64,000 nucleotides of DNA from JBBROS01 sp965217935 (GTDB lineage Bacteria; Pseudomonadota; Alphaproteobacteria; Acetobacterales; Acetobacteraceae), in assembly GCA_965217935.1 (NCBI GenBank), contig OZ244581.1, positions 1,054,001 through 1,118,000 of the forward strand. Direction: 5' to 3'. The notes under the pieces are model-generated. The model did no database searches and was not told the origin of the DNA. It worked only from the letters and a program-made list of their open reading frames with translations. Each line of letters opens with the position of its first letter. The stretch's first letter is position 1. The translations under genes were made by a program, and so were the position numbers. Of this stretch, positions 1 through 7,913 are shown piece by piece.

Positions 1-1
1 C

Positions 2-61
2 CTGGCCATCATCCTCGACCGCATCACGCAACAGGTCTCGCGCCGGGCGCAGCCGCGTTGA
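2..61 (+). CDS. 3' end of glycine betaine/proline-type ABC permease (partial)
   Basis: The window opens inside a gene. The reading frame at its left edge encodes a 19-residue tail that begins LAIILDRITQ and ends in a TGA. LAIILDR(I/L)TQ is the usual C-terminal signature of ProW/OpuAB-type permeases, the membrane subunit of quaternary-amine importers. A betaine-binding protein follows about 250 bases downstream on the same strand, which supports the call. Only the tail is visible, so membrane segments cannot be checked. Confidence 0.7.
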   Translation: MAIILDRITQQVSRRAQPR

Positions 62-129
62 CGTTGTTCGGGAGATCGCGATGAGCGACGAATCCGGCAC
101 CGGCCTTGATCGCGCGACAACAGAAGAAA

Positions 130-258
130 ATGCTTTCAGAAATCAGCAGCATGCGTGATGACATGGCCGTGATGACGGCGATCTTGCAGCGGCTCGACAG
201 CACGGTCCCAGACGTGTCTATGGGGTTCGCGCCATGCACTCGCAAGATGTCCGGCTGA
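130..258 (+). CDS. possible 42-residue ORF or gene remnant
   Basis: This short frame lies in the spacer between the permease end and the binding-protein gene. It begins MLSEISSMRDDMAVM and looks like an amphipathic, coiled-coil-like helix followed by a tail without obvious structure. No strong ribosome binding site precedes it. It may be a decayed fragment of a larger coiled-coil protein or may not be translated. I do not recognise a function. Confidence 0.2.
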   Translation: MLSEISSMRDDMAVMTAILQRLDSTVPDVSMGFAPCTRKMSG

Positions 259-313
259 CAATGCGCGTAAGCGACCTCGAAACGAACCCCCAACAGCCAG
301 GAAACGCAGCACA

Positions 314-1189
314 ATGCCGAACATTCCCGAGATTGCCCTACGTCGGCGGAGCGTTCTGGGCGCCGCCGCCCTCATCGGCGCAGCCGCCCTCCCCCGCTTC
401 GCCGCCGCCGCCGGCAAGGGCGAGGTCCGCATCGCCTACGTCGAATGGGCCGACGCCACCGTCGCCACCAACATCCTTGCCCAGGCCCTGCAGCAGGACG
501 GCTACGAGACCAAGACCATCCCCGTCTCCGGCGCCGCGATGTGGCAGGCGGTCGCGTCCGGCGACGCCGACTGCATGGTCGCCGGCTGGCTCCCCACCAC
601 CCACGCCGCCTACTACGCCAGGCTCAAGGACAAGGTGGACCTCGCCGGCAAGAACGCCGAGGGCGCCCGCCTCGGCTGGGTCGTGCCCGATTACGTCAAG
701 CTCGACTCCATTGCCGACCTTAAGGCCCATGCCGCCGAATTCGACAACAAGGTTATCGGCATCGATCCCGGCGCCGGCCTGATGCGCGCCTCTGAGAAGG
801 CGATGAAGGAATACGGCCTCAGCAACATGAAGCTGGTCGAAGGCAGCGACGCCACCATGACCGCCGCCTTGAAAGACGCCATCGCCCGCAAGCAGCCCAT
901 CGTCGTCACCGGCTGGACCCCGCACTGGATGTGGGCCGCCTTTAAGCTGAAATACCTGGCCGATCCCAAAGGCGTCCTCGGCGGCGAGGAGACCGTCTAC
1001 ACCGTCACCCGCAAGGACCTGAAGGACGAGAAGCCCGAGCTTTACAAGGTCTTGAGCAAGTTCAGCCTCACCTTGCCCGAAGAGCAGTCGGTCATGCTCC
1101 AGAACAACGAGAGCGGCGCCGACCCGAAAAAAACCGCCGCCAAGTGGGTGGCCGACAACCAGGACAAGGTGAAGTCCTGGCTCAGCTAA
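314..1189 (+). CDS. glycine betaine/proline-type ABC transporter substrate-binding protein
   Basis: This 291-residue protein starts with a twin-arginine-like export signal (R10-R12, then a hydrophobic stretch to about residue 35). The rest is an OpuAC-type ligand-binding domain. Aromatic-rich segments typical of the quaternary-ammonium cage are visible: YVEWADATVATN, WLPTTHAAYY and GWTPHWMWA. It should act in the periplasm, delivering glycine betaine or a related compound to the permease whose 3' end lies just upstream. The sarcosine oxidase operon that follows would oxidise the demethylated product, so the region looks like uptake plus catabolism. The exact ligand (betaine, choline or proline betaine) cannot be read from the sequence. 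Confidence 0.85.
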   Translation: MPNIPEIALRRRSVLGAAALIGAAALPRFAAAAGKGEVRIAYVEWADATVATNILAQALQQDGYETKTIPVSGAAMWQAVASGDADCMVAGWLPTTHAAYYARLKDKVDLAGKNAEGARLGWVVPDYVKLDSIADLKAHAAEFDNKVIGIDPGAGLMRASEKAMKEYGLSNMKLVEGSDATMTAALKDAIARKQPIVVTGWTPHWMWAAFKLKYLADPKGVLGGEETVYTVTRKDLKDEKPELYKVLSKFSLTLPEEQSVMLQNNESGADPKKTAAKWVADNQDKVKSWLS

Positions 1190-1203
1190 CCGCGGCGTGA
1201 AGC

Positions 1204-1227
1204 GGTCCTGCCCCGCTGGGCAGGGCC
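1204..1227 (+). terminator. GC-rich hairpin after the binding-protein gene
   Basis: A 10-bp stem (GGTCCTGCCC with GGGCAGGGCC, one T-G wobble) and a four-base loop begin 14 bases after the stop codon. There is no T-run, so it is either a weak or factor-assisted terminator or a 3'-end stabilising hairpin between the importer and the sox genes. Confidence 0.4.
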
Positions 1228-1356
1228 GCGCTCGCAAGCAAGGCCAAGGCGCATCCCGGCCGTTTTTCTTCAGCTATCCCTTGACGACGCGCGAAGCCAA
1301 GTCCGGCGTCGCCCCAAGCCAAGCCCCGGCCGCGCCGGCGAGCCGATAACGCAGGA

Positions 1357-2619
1357 ATGCCCATGCAGCCGTTCTCCGCCCTCCGAGTCGCCCGCGAGGC
1401 CCTCCGCGGCCAATCCGGCTGGACCGAGCAGTGGCGCTCCCCCGAAAGCCCCCGCGCCGAGTACGACGCCATCATCGTCGGCGCCGGCGGCCACGGCCTG
1501 GCCACCGCCTACTACCTGGCACGAGAATACGGCCTGACCAACGTCGCCGTCCTGGAAAAAGGCTGGCTCGGCGGCGGCAACACCGGGCGCAACACCACCA
1601 TCATCCGCAGCAACTACCTGATGGAGGAAAGCGCCGCCTTCTACGATCACGCGGTCAAGCTGTGGGAGACCCTTTCCGCCGAGCTGAACTACAACGTCAT
1701 GTTCTCCCCCCGCGGCGTCATGATGCTCGCCCACACCGTCCACGACGTCCAGGTGTTCAAGCGCCACGTGCACGCCAACCGCCTCGCCGGCGTGGATAAC
1801 GAGTGGCTCACCCCCGAGGAGGCGCAAGCCTACTGCCCGCCGCTGAACATCGCCCCCGGCATGAGGTACCCCGTCCTCGGCGCCGCCCTGCAACGCCGCG
1901 GCGGCACCGCCCGCCACGACGCCGTCGCCTGGGGCTACGCCCGCGCCGCCAGCGCCATGGGCATCGACATCATCCAGAACTGCGCCGTCACCGGCATCGA
2001 CCGCGCCCCCACCGGCGAGGTTACCGGCGTGCAGACCACCCGCGGCCCGGTCCGCGCCCGCCGCGTCGGCGTCGTGGCCGCCGGGCACACGAGTGTGCTG
2101 ATGGCAATGGCCGGCGTCCGCATGCCGCTGGAAAGCTACCCGCTGCAGGCCCTCGTCAGCGAGCCGGTCAAGCCCTGCGTACCCTGCGTGGTGATGAGCA
2201 ACACCATCCATGCCTACCTCAGCCAATCGGACAAGGGCGAGCTGGTCATCGGCGCCGGCACCGACGCCTACGTCAGCTACAGCCAGCAGGGCGGCCTGCA
2301 CATCGCCACCCACACGCTGGACGCCATCTGCGAGCTGTTCCCCCGCTTCCGCCGCATGAGGATGCTGCGAAGCTGGGGCGGCATCGTCGACGTGACGCCG
2401 GACCGAAGCCCCATCGTCGGCCTCACCCCCGTCCCCGGCCTCTACGTCAACTGCGGCTGGGGCACCGGCGGCTTCAAGGCCACCCCCGGCTCCGGCCACG
2501 TGTTCGCCCACACCATCGCCACCGGCGCGCCCCACCGCATCAATGCCCCCTTCGCCCTCGACCGCTTCCAGACCGGCCGCCTGATCGACGAAGCCGCCGC
2601 CGCCGCGGTTGCCCACTGA
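1357..2619 (+). CDS. soxB: sarcosine oxidase subunit beta (SoxB)
   Basis: This 420-residue subunit belongs to heterotetrameric sarcosine oxidase, which converts sarcosine to glycine with transfer of the methyl group to tetrahydrofolate. An N-terminal FAD-binding GAGGHGLATAYYLA motif lies near residues 39-52, followed by the GGGNTGRNTTIIRSNYL stretch characteristic of SoxB. The length matches the family. It is first in the order soxB-D-A-G, the usual order of this operon, and soxD starts one base after its stop codon. The enzyme is cytoplasmic. Together with the betaine importer upstream it suggests growth on, or turnover of, methylated amines. Confidence 0.93.
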   Translation: MPMQPFSALRVAREALRGQSGWTEQWRSPESPRAEYDAIIVGAGGHGLATAYYLAREYGLTNVAVLEKGWLGGGNTGRNTTIIRSNYLMEESAAFYDHAVKLWETLSAELNYNVMFSPRGVMMLAHTVHDVQVFKRHVHANRLAGVDNEWLTPEEAQAYCPPLNIAPGMRYPVLGAALQRRGGTARHDAVAWGYARAASAMGIDIIQNCAVTGIDRAPTGEVTGVQTTRGPVRARRVGVVAAGHTSVLMAMAGVRMPLESYPLQALVSEPVKPCVPCVVMSNTIHAYLSQSDKGELVIGAGTDAYVSYSQQGGLHIATHTLDAICELFPRFRRMRMLRSWGGIVDVTPDRSPIVGLTPVPGLYVNCGWGTGGFKATPGSGHVFAHTIATGAPHRINAPFALDRFQTGRLIDEAAAAAVAH

Positions 2620-2620
2620 C

Positions 2621-2893
2621 ATGCTCCTGATCCCCTGCCCCATCTGCGGCCCCCGCCCGGAACCCGAGTTCACCTACGCAGGCCAAGCCCACGTCGCCCG
2701 CCCGGACAACCCGGGCGCCCTCGACGACCAGGCCTGGTCCGAATTCCTCTACGCCCGCGACAACCCAAGGGGCCGCTACGCCGAACGCTGGCGCCACACG
2801 CACGGCTGCGCCCGCTACTTCAACGCCGTCCGCGACACCTACACCGACCAGTTCGCCGCCAGCTACCCGGCCGGAACCGAGCCTCCCGCATGA
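2621..2893 (+). CDS. soxD: sarcosine oxidase subunit delta (SoxD)
   Basis: This is a 90-residue protein. CPIC near the N-terminus and HTHGCARYF later supply the cysteine/histidine ligands of the single zinc of the delta subunit. I chose the ATG at 2621 because it directly follows the soxB stop codon; a TTG four codons upstream would overlap soxB. Its stop codon overlaps the soxA start in an ATGA arrangement, so the two are probably translationally coupled. It is a structural subunit of the cytoplasmic sarcosine oxidase complex. Confidence 0.9.
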   Translation: MLLIPCPICGPRPEPEFTYAGQAHVARPDNPGALDDQAWSEFLYARDNPRGRYAERWRHTHGCARYFNAVRDTYTDQFAASYPAGTEPPA

Positions 2894-5817
2894 CCCTGAC
2901 CTTCACCTTCGACGGCCGCGCCTACCAGGGCCGCCCCAGCGACACCTTGGCCTCCGCCCTCCTCGCCAACGGCGTCCGCCTCCTGGGCCGCAGCTTCAAG
3001 TACCACCGCCCCAGGGGCCTCCTCGCCGCCGGCTCGGAAGAGCCGAACGCCCTGGTCGAGGTCGACCGCGGCCGTGGCCGCACCACTCCCAACCTCCGCG
3101 CCACCCAGGTCGAGCTCTACGACGGCCTCGTCGCCCGCAGCCAGAACCGCTGGCCCTCGCTCGCCTTCGACGTGGGCGCCGCCGCCGACCTCGCCGCCCC
3201 GGCCCTCAGCGCCGGCTTCTACTACAAGACCTTCATCGCCCCCCAAGGCGCCTGGCATCGCCTCTACGAACCCCTGATCCGCCGCTCCGCCGGCCTCGGC
3301 CGCGCCCCGGACGCCCTCGATGCCGACCACTACGCCAGCCGCTACGCCCACTGCGACGTCCTGGTCGTGGGCGCAGGCCCCGCCGGCCTCGCCGCCGCCG
3401 AAGCCGCCGCCAGCCCCGGCGTCCGCGTCATCCTCTGCGACGAGCAGCCCCGCTTCGGCGGCAGCCTGCTCGCCGAGCGCACCGCCGCCATCGACGCCCA
3501 ATCCGCCCAGTCCTGGATCGCCGCCCGCCTTGCCGCCCTCGCCGCCAACCCGGATGTCACCCTCCTCCCCCGCACCACCGCCTTCGGCTGGTATCCAGGC
3601 CCCATCGTCGGCCTCGCCCAGCGCCTGACCGACCACCTCCCCGACCCTGACCCAAGCCTCCCCCGCGAACGCCTCTGGCAAGTCCGCCCCAAGCAGGTCG
3701 TCCTCGCCACCGGCGCCCACGAGCGCCCCCTCGTCTTCTCCGGCAACGACCGCCCCGGCGTCATGCTGGCGGACAGCGCCCGCACCTACGCCAACCGCTA
3801 CGGCGCCGCCCCCGCCCGCCGCGCCGTTGTCGTCACCAACAGCGACACCGCCTACCAGGCCGCCCTCGACCTCCACGCCGCCGGCGTCCAGATCGCCCTG
3901 ATCGCCGACCTCCGCCCCACGGCCCCCGGCCCCTGGCCCGCCGCCGCCCGCCAGGCCGGGCTGCGCGCTGAGACCGGGATGCGCGTCCTCGACACGCGGG
4001 GCCGCCGAGCGCTGCGCGTCGTCATCCTCGGCCACCCCGACGGCCGCCGCGAGTGGGTCCGGGCCGGCCTGCTCGCCATGAGCGGCGGCTGGACCCCCGC
4101 CGTCCACCTGTTCTCCCAATCCCGCGGCGCCCTGCGCTTCGACGACGCCGCCGGCGTCTTCCTCCCCGGCGCGTCCGCCGCCCCCGAACGCTCCGCCGGC
4201 GCCTGCCGCGGCGTTCATGCCCTGGCCGACGTGATCGAGGACGGCCAAGCCGCCGGCATCGACGCCGCCCAAGCCGCGGGCCATGACCCAAATGCCCCAA
4301 CATGTTTCACGTGCAACAATGCCGAGCCCGCCGCCTGGTCCCCCCCGGCCGCCCCGGTCGGCAAGCTGAAGCGCGCCTTTATCGATTTCCAGAACGACGT
4401 CACCAGCAAGGACCTCCTGCTCGCCACCCAGGAGGGCTTCCACAGCATCGAGCACGTCAAGCGCTACACCACCACCGGCATGGCCACCGACCAGGGCAAG
4501 ACCAGCAACATGAACGCGCTGGCCATCGTGGCCCAGGCCCGCGGCGTCCCCGTGCCAGAGGTCGGCCTCACCACCTTCCGCCCCCCCTACACCCCCGTCA
4601 CCTTCGGCACGCTCGCCGGCTACAGCCGCGGCGTCCTGTTCGACCCGGTCCGCACCACCCCCATCCACGGCTGGGCCGCCGCCCACGGCGCGGTGTTCGA
4701 GGACGTCTCGCTATGGAAGCGGGCCCGCTACTTCCCAAGGCCCGGCGAGGACATGCGCCAGGCCGTCGCCCGCGAGTGCCGCACCGTCCGCGCCGCCTGC
4801 GGCCTGTTCGACGCCTCCACCCTGGGCAAGATCGAGGTCGCCGGCCCCGACGCCGCCGCCTTCATGAACCGCATGTACGTCAACGCCTGGACCAAGCTGA
4901 AGCCCGGCCGCTGCCGCTACGGCGTCATGCTCGGCGAGAACGGCTTCGTCATGGACGACGGCGTGGTCGGCCGTCTGGCAGACGACCGCTTCCACGTCAC
5001 CACCACCACCGGCGGCGCCGCCCGCGTGCTCGCCACGATGGAGGACTACCTGCAGACCGAATGGCCCGACTTGCGTGTCTGGCTCGCCAGCACGACCGAG
5101 GAATGGGCCGTCCTCGCCGTCCAAGGCCCGGGCGCCCGCGACGTGCTCTCTCCCCTGCTCGACATGGACATCGGCCCGGACGCCATGCCCCACATGAGCG
5201 TCGCCGAGGGCGCCATCCTCGGCGCCCCCATGCGCCTGTTCCGCGTCAGCTTCACCGGCGAGCTCGGCTTCGAGGTCAACGTCCCCGCCGGCTACGCCGA
5301 GGAGGTCTGGGAGGCGCTGCACGCCCGCGTCGTGGCCCTCGGCGGCTGCGCCTACGGCACCGAGGCCATGCACGTGCTCCGCGCCGAGAAGGGCTACATT
5401 ATCGTGGGGCAGGAGAGCGACGGCACCATGACGCCGGACGACCTTGGCCTCACCTGGGCCATCGGCAAGCAGAAGCCCGATTTCGTCGGCAAGCGCTCCC
5501 TCGCCCGCCCGGACATGTCCGCCCCCGGCCGCCGCCAGCTCGTCGGCTTGCTCACCGACGACCCCGGCTTCGTGCTGGACGAGGGCTCGCAGATCACCGC
5601 CCAGGCCGCCGCGGCGCCCGGCACGAAGTCGCTCGGCCACGTCACCTCATCCTACGGCGAGGCCACCGCCGGGCATTCCATCGCGCTGGCAATGGTCGCC
5701 GATGGGCGCAGCCGTCTCGGCGAGACGCTCTACGCGCGGCTGCGCCACGGCGCGATGCCGGTCCGGGTCGTGGAGCCGGTGTTCCTGGACAAGCAAGGAG
5801 TAAGGCTCAATGCCTGA
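2890..5817 (+). CDS. soxA: sarcosine oxidase subunit alpha (SoxA)
   Basis: This is the large 975-residue subunit. The N-terminal roughly 90 residues form the ferredoxin-like region of SoxA (SFKYHRPRG near residues 36-44). A dinucleotide-binding LVVGAGPAGLAAAEAA motif starts near residue 157. The C-terminal half, from about residue 590, is a glycine-cleavage T-protein-like domain that binds tetrahydrofolate and makes 5,10-methylene-THF from the sarcosine methyl group. The length is typical of the family. It overlaps soxD by 4 bases and soxG by 8 bases. Confidence 0.95.
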   Translation: MTLTFTFDGRAYQGRPSDTLASALLANGVRLLGRSFKYHRPRGLLAAGSEEPNALVEVDRGRGRTTPNLRATQVELYDGLVARSQNRWPSLAFDVGAAADLAAPALSAGFYYKTFIAPQGAWHRLYEPLIRRSAGLGRAPDALDADHYASRYAHCDVLVVGAGPAGLAAAEAAASPGVRVILCDEQPRFGGSLLAERTAAIDAQSAQSWIAARLAALAANPDVTLLPRTTAFGWYPGPIVGLAQRLTDHLPDPDPSLPRERLWQVRPKQVVLATGAHERPLVFSGNDRPGVMLADSARTYANRYGAAPARRAVVVTNSDTAYQAALDLHAAGVQIALIADLRPTAPGPWPAAARQAGLRAETGMRVLDTRGRRALRVVILGHPDGRREWVRAGLLAMSGGWTPAVHLFSQSRGALRFDDAAGVFLPGASAAPERSAGACRGVHALADVIEDGQAAGIDAAQAAGHDPNAPTCFTCNNAEPAAWSPPAAPVGKLKRAFIDFQNDVTSKDLLLATQEGFHSIEHVKRYTTTGMATDQGKTSNMNALAIVAQARGVPVPEVGLTTFRPPYTPVTFGTLAGYSRGVLFDPVRTTPIHGWAAAHGAVFEDVSLWKRARYFPRPGEDMRQAVARECRTVRAACGLFDASTLGKIEVAGPDAAAFMNRMYVNAWTKLKPGRCRYGVMLGENGFVMDDGVVGRLADDRFHVTTTTGGAARVLATMEDYLQTEWPDLRVWLASTTEEWAVLAVQGPGARDVLSPLLDMDIGPDAMPHMSVAEGAILGAPMRLFRVSFTGELGFEVNVPAGYAEEVWEALHARVVALGGCAYGTEAMHVLRAEKGYIIVGQESDGTMTPDDLGLTWAIGKQKPDFVGKRSLARPDMSAPGRRQLVGLLTDDPGFVLDEGSQITAQAAAAPGTKSLGHVTSSYGEATAGHSIALAMVADGRSRLGETLYARLRHGAMPVRVVEPVFLDKQGVRLNA

Positions 5818-6382
5818 CATCGCCCTCGCCGACAGCGCCGGCCAGACCGCCGCGCCCTCGGTCCGCACCCCGCTCGACCACCTGGACGCCATCCGCATAC
5901 CGGGCCGCCTCGCCGTCTCCGCCGCGCCCCATGCCGCCCGCCTGCTCCTGCGCGGCGACCCGGCCGCTCTCGGCGCCGCCTACGCGATCGCCCTTCCCGC
6001 CGCTCCCTGCCGGGCCGCGGAAACGAATGCCCAGGCCGCCCTCTGGCTTGGCCCGGACGAATGGCTGTTGCTCGCCCCGCCCGGCACGGTCAAGTACGCC
6101 CCCGTCGAGGGCGGCGCCGTCACCGACGTCGGACACCGGCAGATCGGCCTCGTGCTGGAGGGACCGGGCGCCGTCGATGCCCTGGCAACCGGCTGCCCGC
6201 TCGACCTGCACCCGAGCGCGTTCCCGCCCGGCATGTGCACCCGCACGGTGTTCGGCAAGGCGGAGATCGTCCTCTGGCGCCAAGGCCCGGCCCGCTTCCG
6301 CCTGGAGGTCTGGCGCTCCTTCGCCCCCTACGTCCACGGCCTACTGCAAATGGCCGCCCTGGACCTCGCCGCGGAAGCCTAA
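5810..6382 (+). CDS. soxG: sarcosine oxidase subunit gamma (SoxG)
   Basis: This 190-residue protein is last in the soxBDAG operon. It overlaps the end of soxA by 8 bases and has a GGAG-type ribosome binding site inside the soxA tail (AAGGAGTAAGG). Motifs of the gamma subunit are present, such as WLGPDEWLLLAPP and TDVGHRQIGLVLEGPGA, which also resemble the GcvT-related fold. Its role is structural in the heterotetramer. A palindromic repeat begins two bases after its stop codon and separates it from the convergent amidase gene. Confidence 0.88.
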   Translation: MPDIALADSAGQTAAPSVRTPLDHLDAIRIPGRLAVSAAPHAARLLLRGDPAALGAAYAIALPAAPCRAAETNAQAALWLGPDEWLLLAPPGTVKYAPVEGGAVTDVGHRQIGLVLEGPGAVDALATGCPLDLHPSAFPPGMCTRTVFGKAEIVLWRQGPARFRLEVWRSFAPYVHGLLQMAALDLAAEA

Positions 6383-6383
6383 G

Positions 6384-6449
6384 CCCTTAGTTGTTTCGCC
6401 GGGCAGCTTTGCCGGCGTGCTGCCGCACTTGTTGCCGGCGCTGCCCTCA
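6384..6449 (+). repeat. structured intergenic repeat family A, copy 1 (left-truncated)
   Basis: The copy fills the gap between convergent soxG and the formamidase gene. The outer stem pairs GGGCAGC (6401-6407) with GCTGCCC (6440-6446). The inner stem pairs GCCGGC (6411-6416) with GCCGGC (6434-6439). It aligns base for base with copies at 10294-10412 and 59444-59562, but the left hairpin of those copies is missing here apart from CCCTTAG. The closing TCAG of the element supplies the stop codon of the minus-strand amidase. It could act as a bidirectional terminator. Confidence 0.8.
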
Positions 6450-7400
6450 GAACAGCAGTTCCTTGCGCAGCATCCCGTGCACGCCCTTCTCCCCGTTGAC
6501 GCTCTGCGTCACCCGGAAATCGACCGCCAGCGAGCAGAAAGCATAGGCTTCTTCCCGCGATAGGTTCGAGCGGGCGCAGATGAACGCGATCATCTCCCTG
6601 AGCGCCGTCTTCATCGCCTGGTCCATGCTCTCGTGCAGGCCGATGCTGATGTAGTGCGTCGGCGTCTCCGCCCGCGGATAGCGTAGGCCCTGCTGCTTGT
6701 GCAGTACGAAGGTCAGCCGGCCGTCGAGGCACATCTCCAGCGCGGTGACGCAGACCTCCCCGTCGCCTTGCACGCCATGCCCGTCGCCGACCGAGAAGCA
6801 GGCGCCCGGCGCCCAGACCGGCAGGAACAGCGACGTGCCCGCCACCAGCTCCTTCAGGTCAAGGTTGCCGCCGTGCAGCCTCGGCTCCTTCGAGCCGATC
6901 GTTCCCATTGCCGGCGGCGGCGCCACGCCCATCACGCCGAAAAACGGCGCCAGGGTGAGCTCCGTGCCCCGCTCAGTCCCCCAGGGCAGGCGGCAGGTCC
7001 GCGCCGCGCGGTCCACCGGAATGTGCAGCAGCGTCGTCTCGTGGAACTCCTCCGGCAGGGTGCCGGCCAGGGGGCGGATGGCGTTGTAGCCCCAATCCGC
7101 GCCGGGTTCGATCGCCTCGATGCGTATTTCAAGGGTGTCGCCCGGCTCGGCGCCCTCGATGGCGATCGGCCCGGTGACGATATGGCCGGGCGGCGGGTCC
7201 GGGTTGGCGGCGATGATGGCCGACAGCGCCTCCGGGACCGTAAAGCCAAGCCCGGCGGGCGGCAGCACGCTGTCCCGTCCCGAGACGCACTGCACCTCTA
7301 CGGTATCGCCCGGCTGGATCGTCAATACCGGTGGGAACGCCGCGTCGAACTGGCCAATGCGAACCGTCTCCGGCGAGGCCTTGAGCGTGTGCTGGGTCAT
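6447..7400 (-). CDS. acetamidase/formamidase family protein
   Basis: This 317-residue protein matches the FmdA/AmdA family, which hydrolyses short-chain amides such as formamide or acetamide to ammonia and the acid. Visible family features are the N-terminal PGDTVEVQC, the central GPIAIEGAEPGDTLEI, and GDGHGVQGDGEVC, a metal-site-like GDxHxxxGDGE segment. No signal peptide is seen, so it should be cytoplasmic. Its start codon overlaps the stop of a decayed reductase gene upstream, so it was once the second gene of a coupled pair. The substrate cannot be decided between formamide, acetamide and other amides. Confidence 0.82.
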   Translation of the reverse strand: MTQHTLKASPETVRIGQFDAAFPPVLTIQPGDTVEVQCVSGRDSVLPPAGLGFTVPEALSAIIAANPDPPPGHIVTGPIAIEGAEPGDTLEIRIEAIEPGADWGYNAIRPLAGTLPEEFHETTLLHIPVDRAARTCRLPWGTERGTELTLAPFFGVMGVAPPPAMGTIGSKEPRLHGGNLDLKELVAGTSLFLPVWAPGACFSVGDGHGVQGDGEVCVTALEMCLDGRLTFVLHKQQGLRYPRAETPTHYISIGLHESMDQAMKTALREMIAFICARSNLSREEAYAFCSLAVDFRVTQSVNGEKGVHGMLRKELLF

Positions 7401-7642
7401 CGTGCCGCCTCCCTCGCGCGCCGGGCTACATAGGATTTCAGGTGGGCCAGGGAGATCCTCAAAAGCCGGGTCCCGTCCGGCGTGCCTCTGGCCACGAGGC
7501 CGCCGACGGCGTGGTCCGCCTCGATGCGGTTGCCGCGCTCGATGTCCCGCATCATGGACGCGGTGAACTCAAGCTCGGGCTGCGCGATCTCCGGCCCGGC
7601 TGCGGGGGCGATGGATTTGCTGGCGCCATCGAGGTCGAACGC
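7397..7642 (-). pseudogene. C-terminal remnant of a 2-dehydropantoate 2-reductase-like gene
   Basis: The last roughly 81 codons of an open frame match the C-terminal domain of ketopantoate reductase (ApbA/PanE) proteins: ELEFTASMMRDIERGN, then EADHAVGGL, then LLRISLAHLKSYVARRARE. There is no Rossmann N-terminal domain. Upstream sequence (7643-7913) holds only weak, frame-shifted traces and then runs into the end of the puc-associated repeat gene. The stop codon overlaps the start codon of the amidase, so an intact ancestral reductase-amidase operon was probably truncated here. Confidence 0.65.
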
Positions 7643-7913
7643 GCCGGCCTGCATTGTTTGCGCGGACCGGACGATATCGCCTTCCAAGCTCCGTACCGCG
7701 AGGCCCATCGATGACAAGCTGCGCTCGCGCGCCGACCAGTGCCGGGCAACCGAGGCGGGCGTCGCCGTCCATGCCATCAGCCGGATGCGAATGTCCAAAC
7801 GTCCGGTTTCCGTTTGGATTGCCTGAACCGCGGACGGGGCTGGCGCAACTGCACCCACGCCTTCGATCCGAGCAACATGGCTGCCACGGCGCACTCGCAT
7901 CGACGCTGAACCA

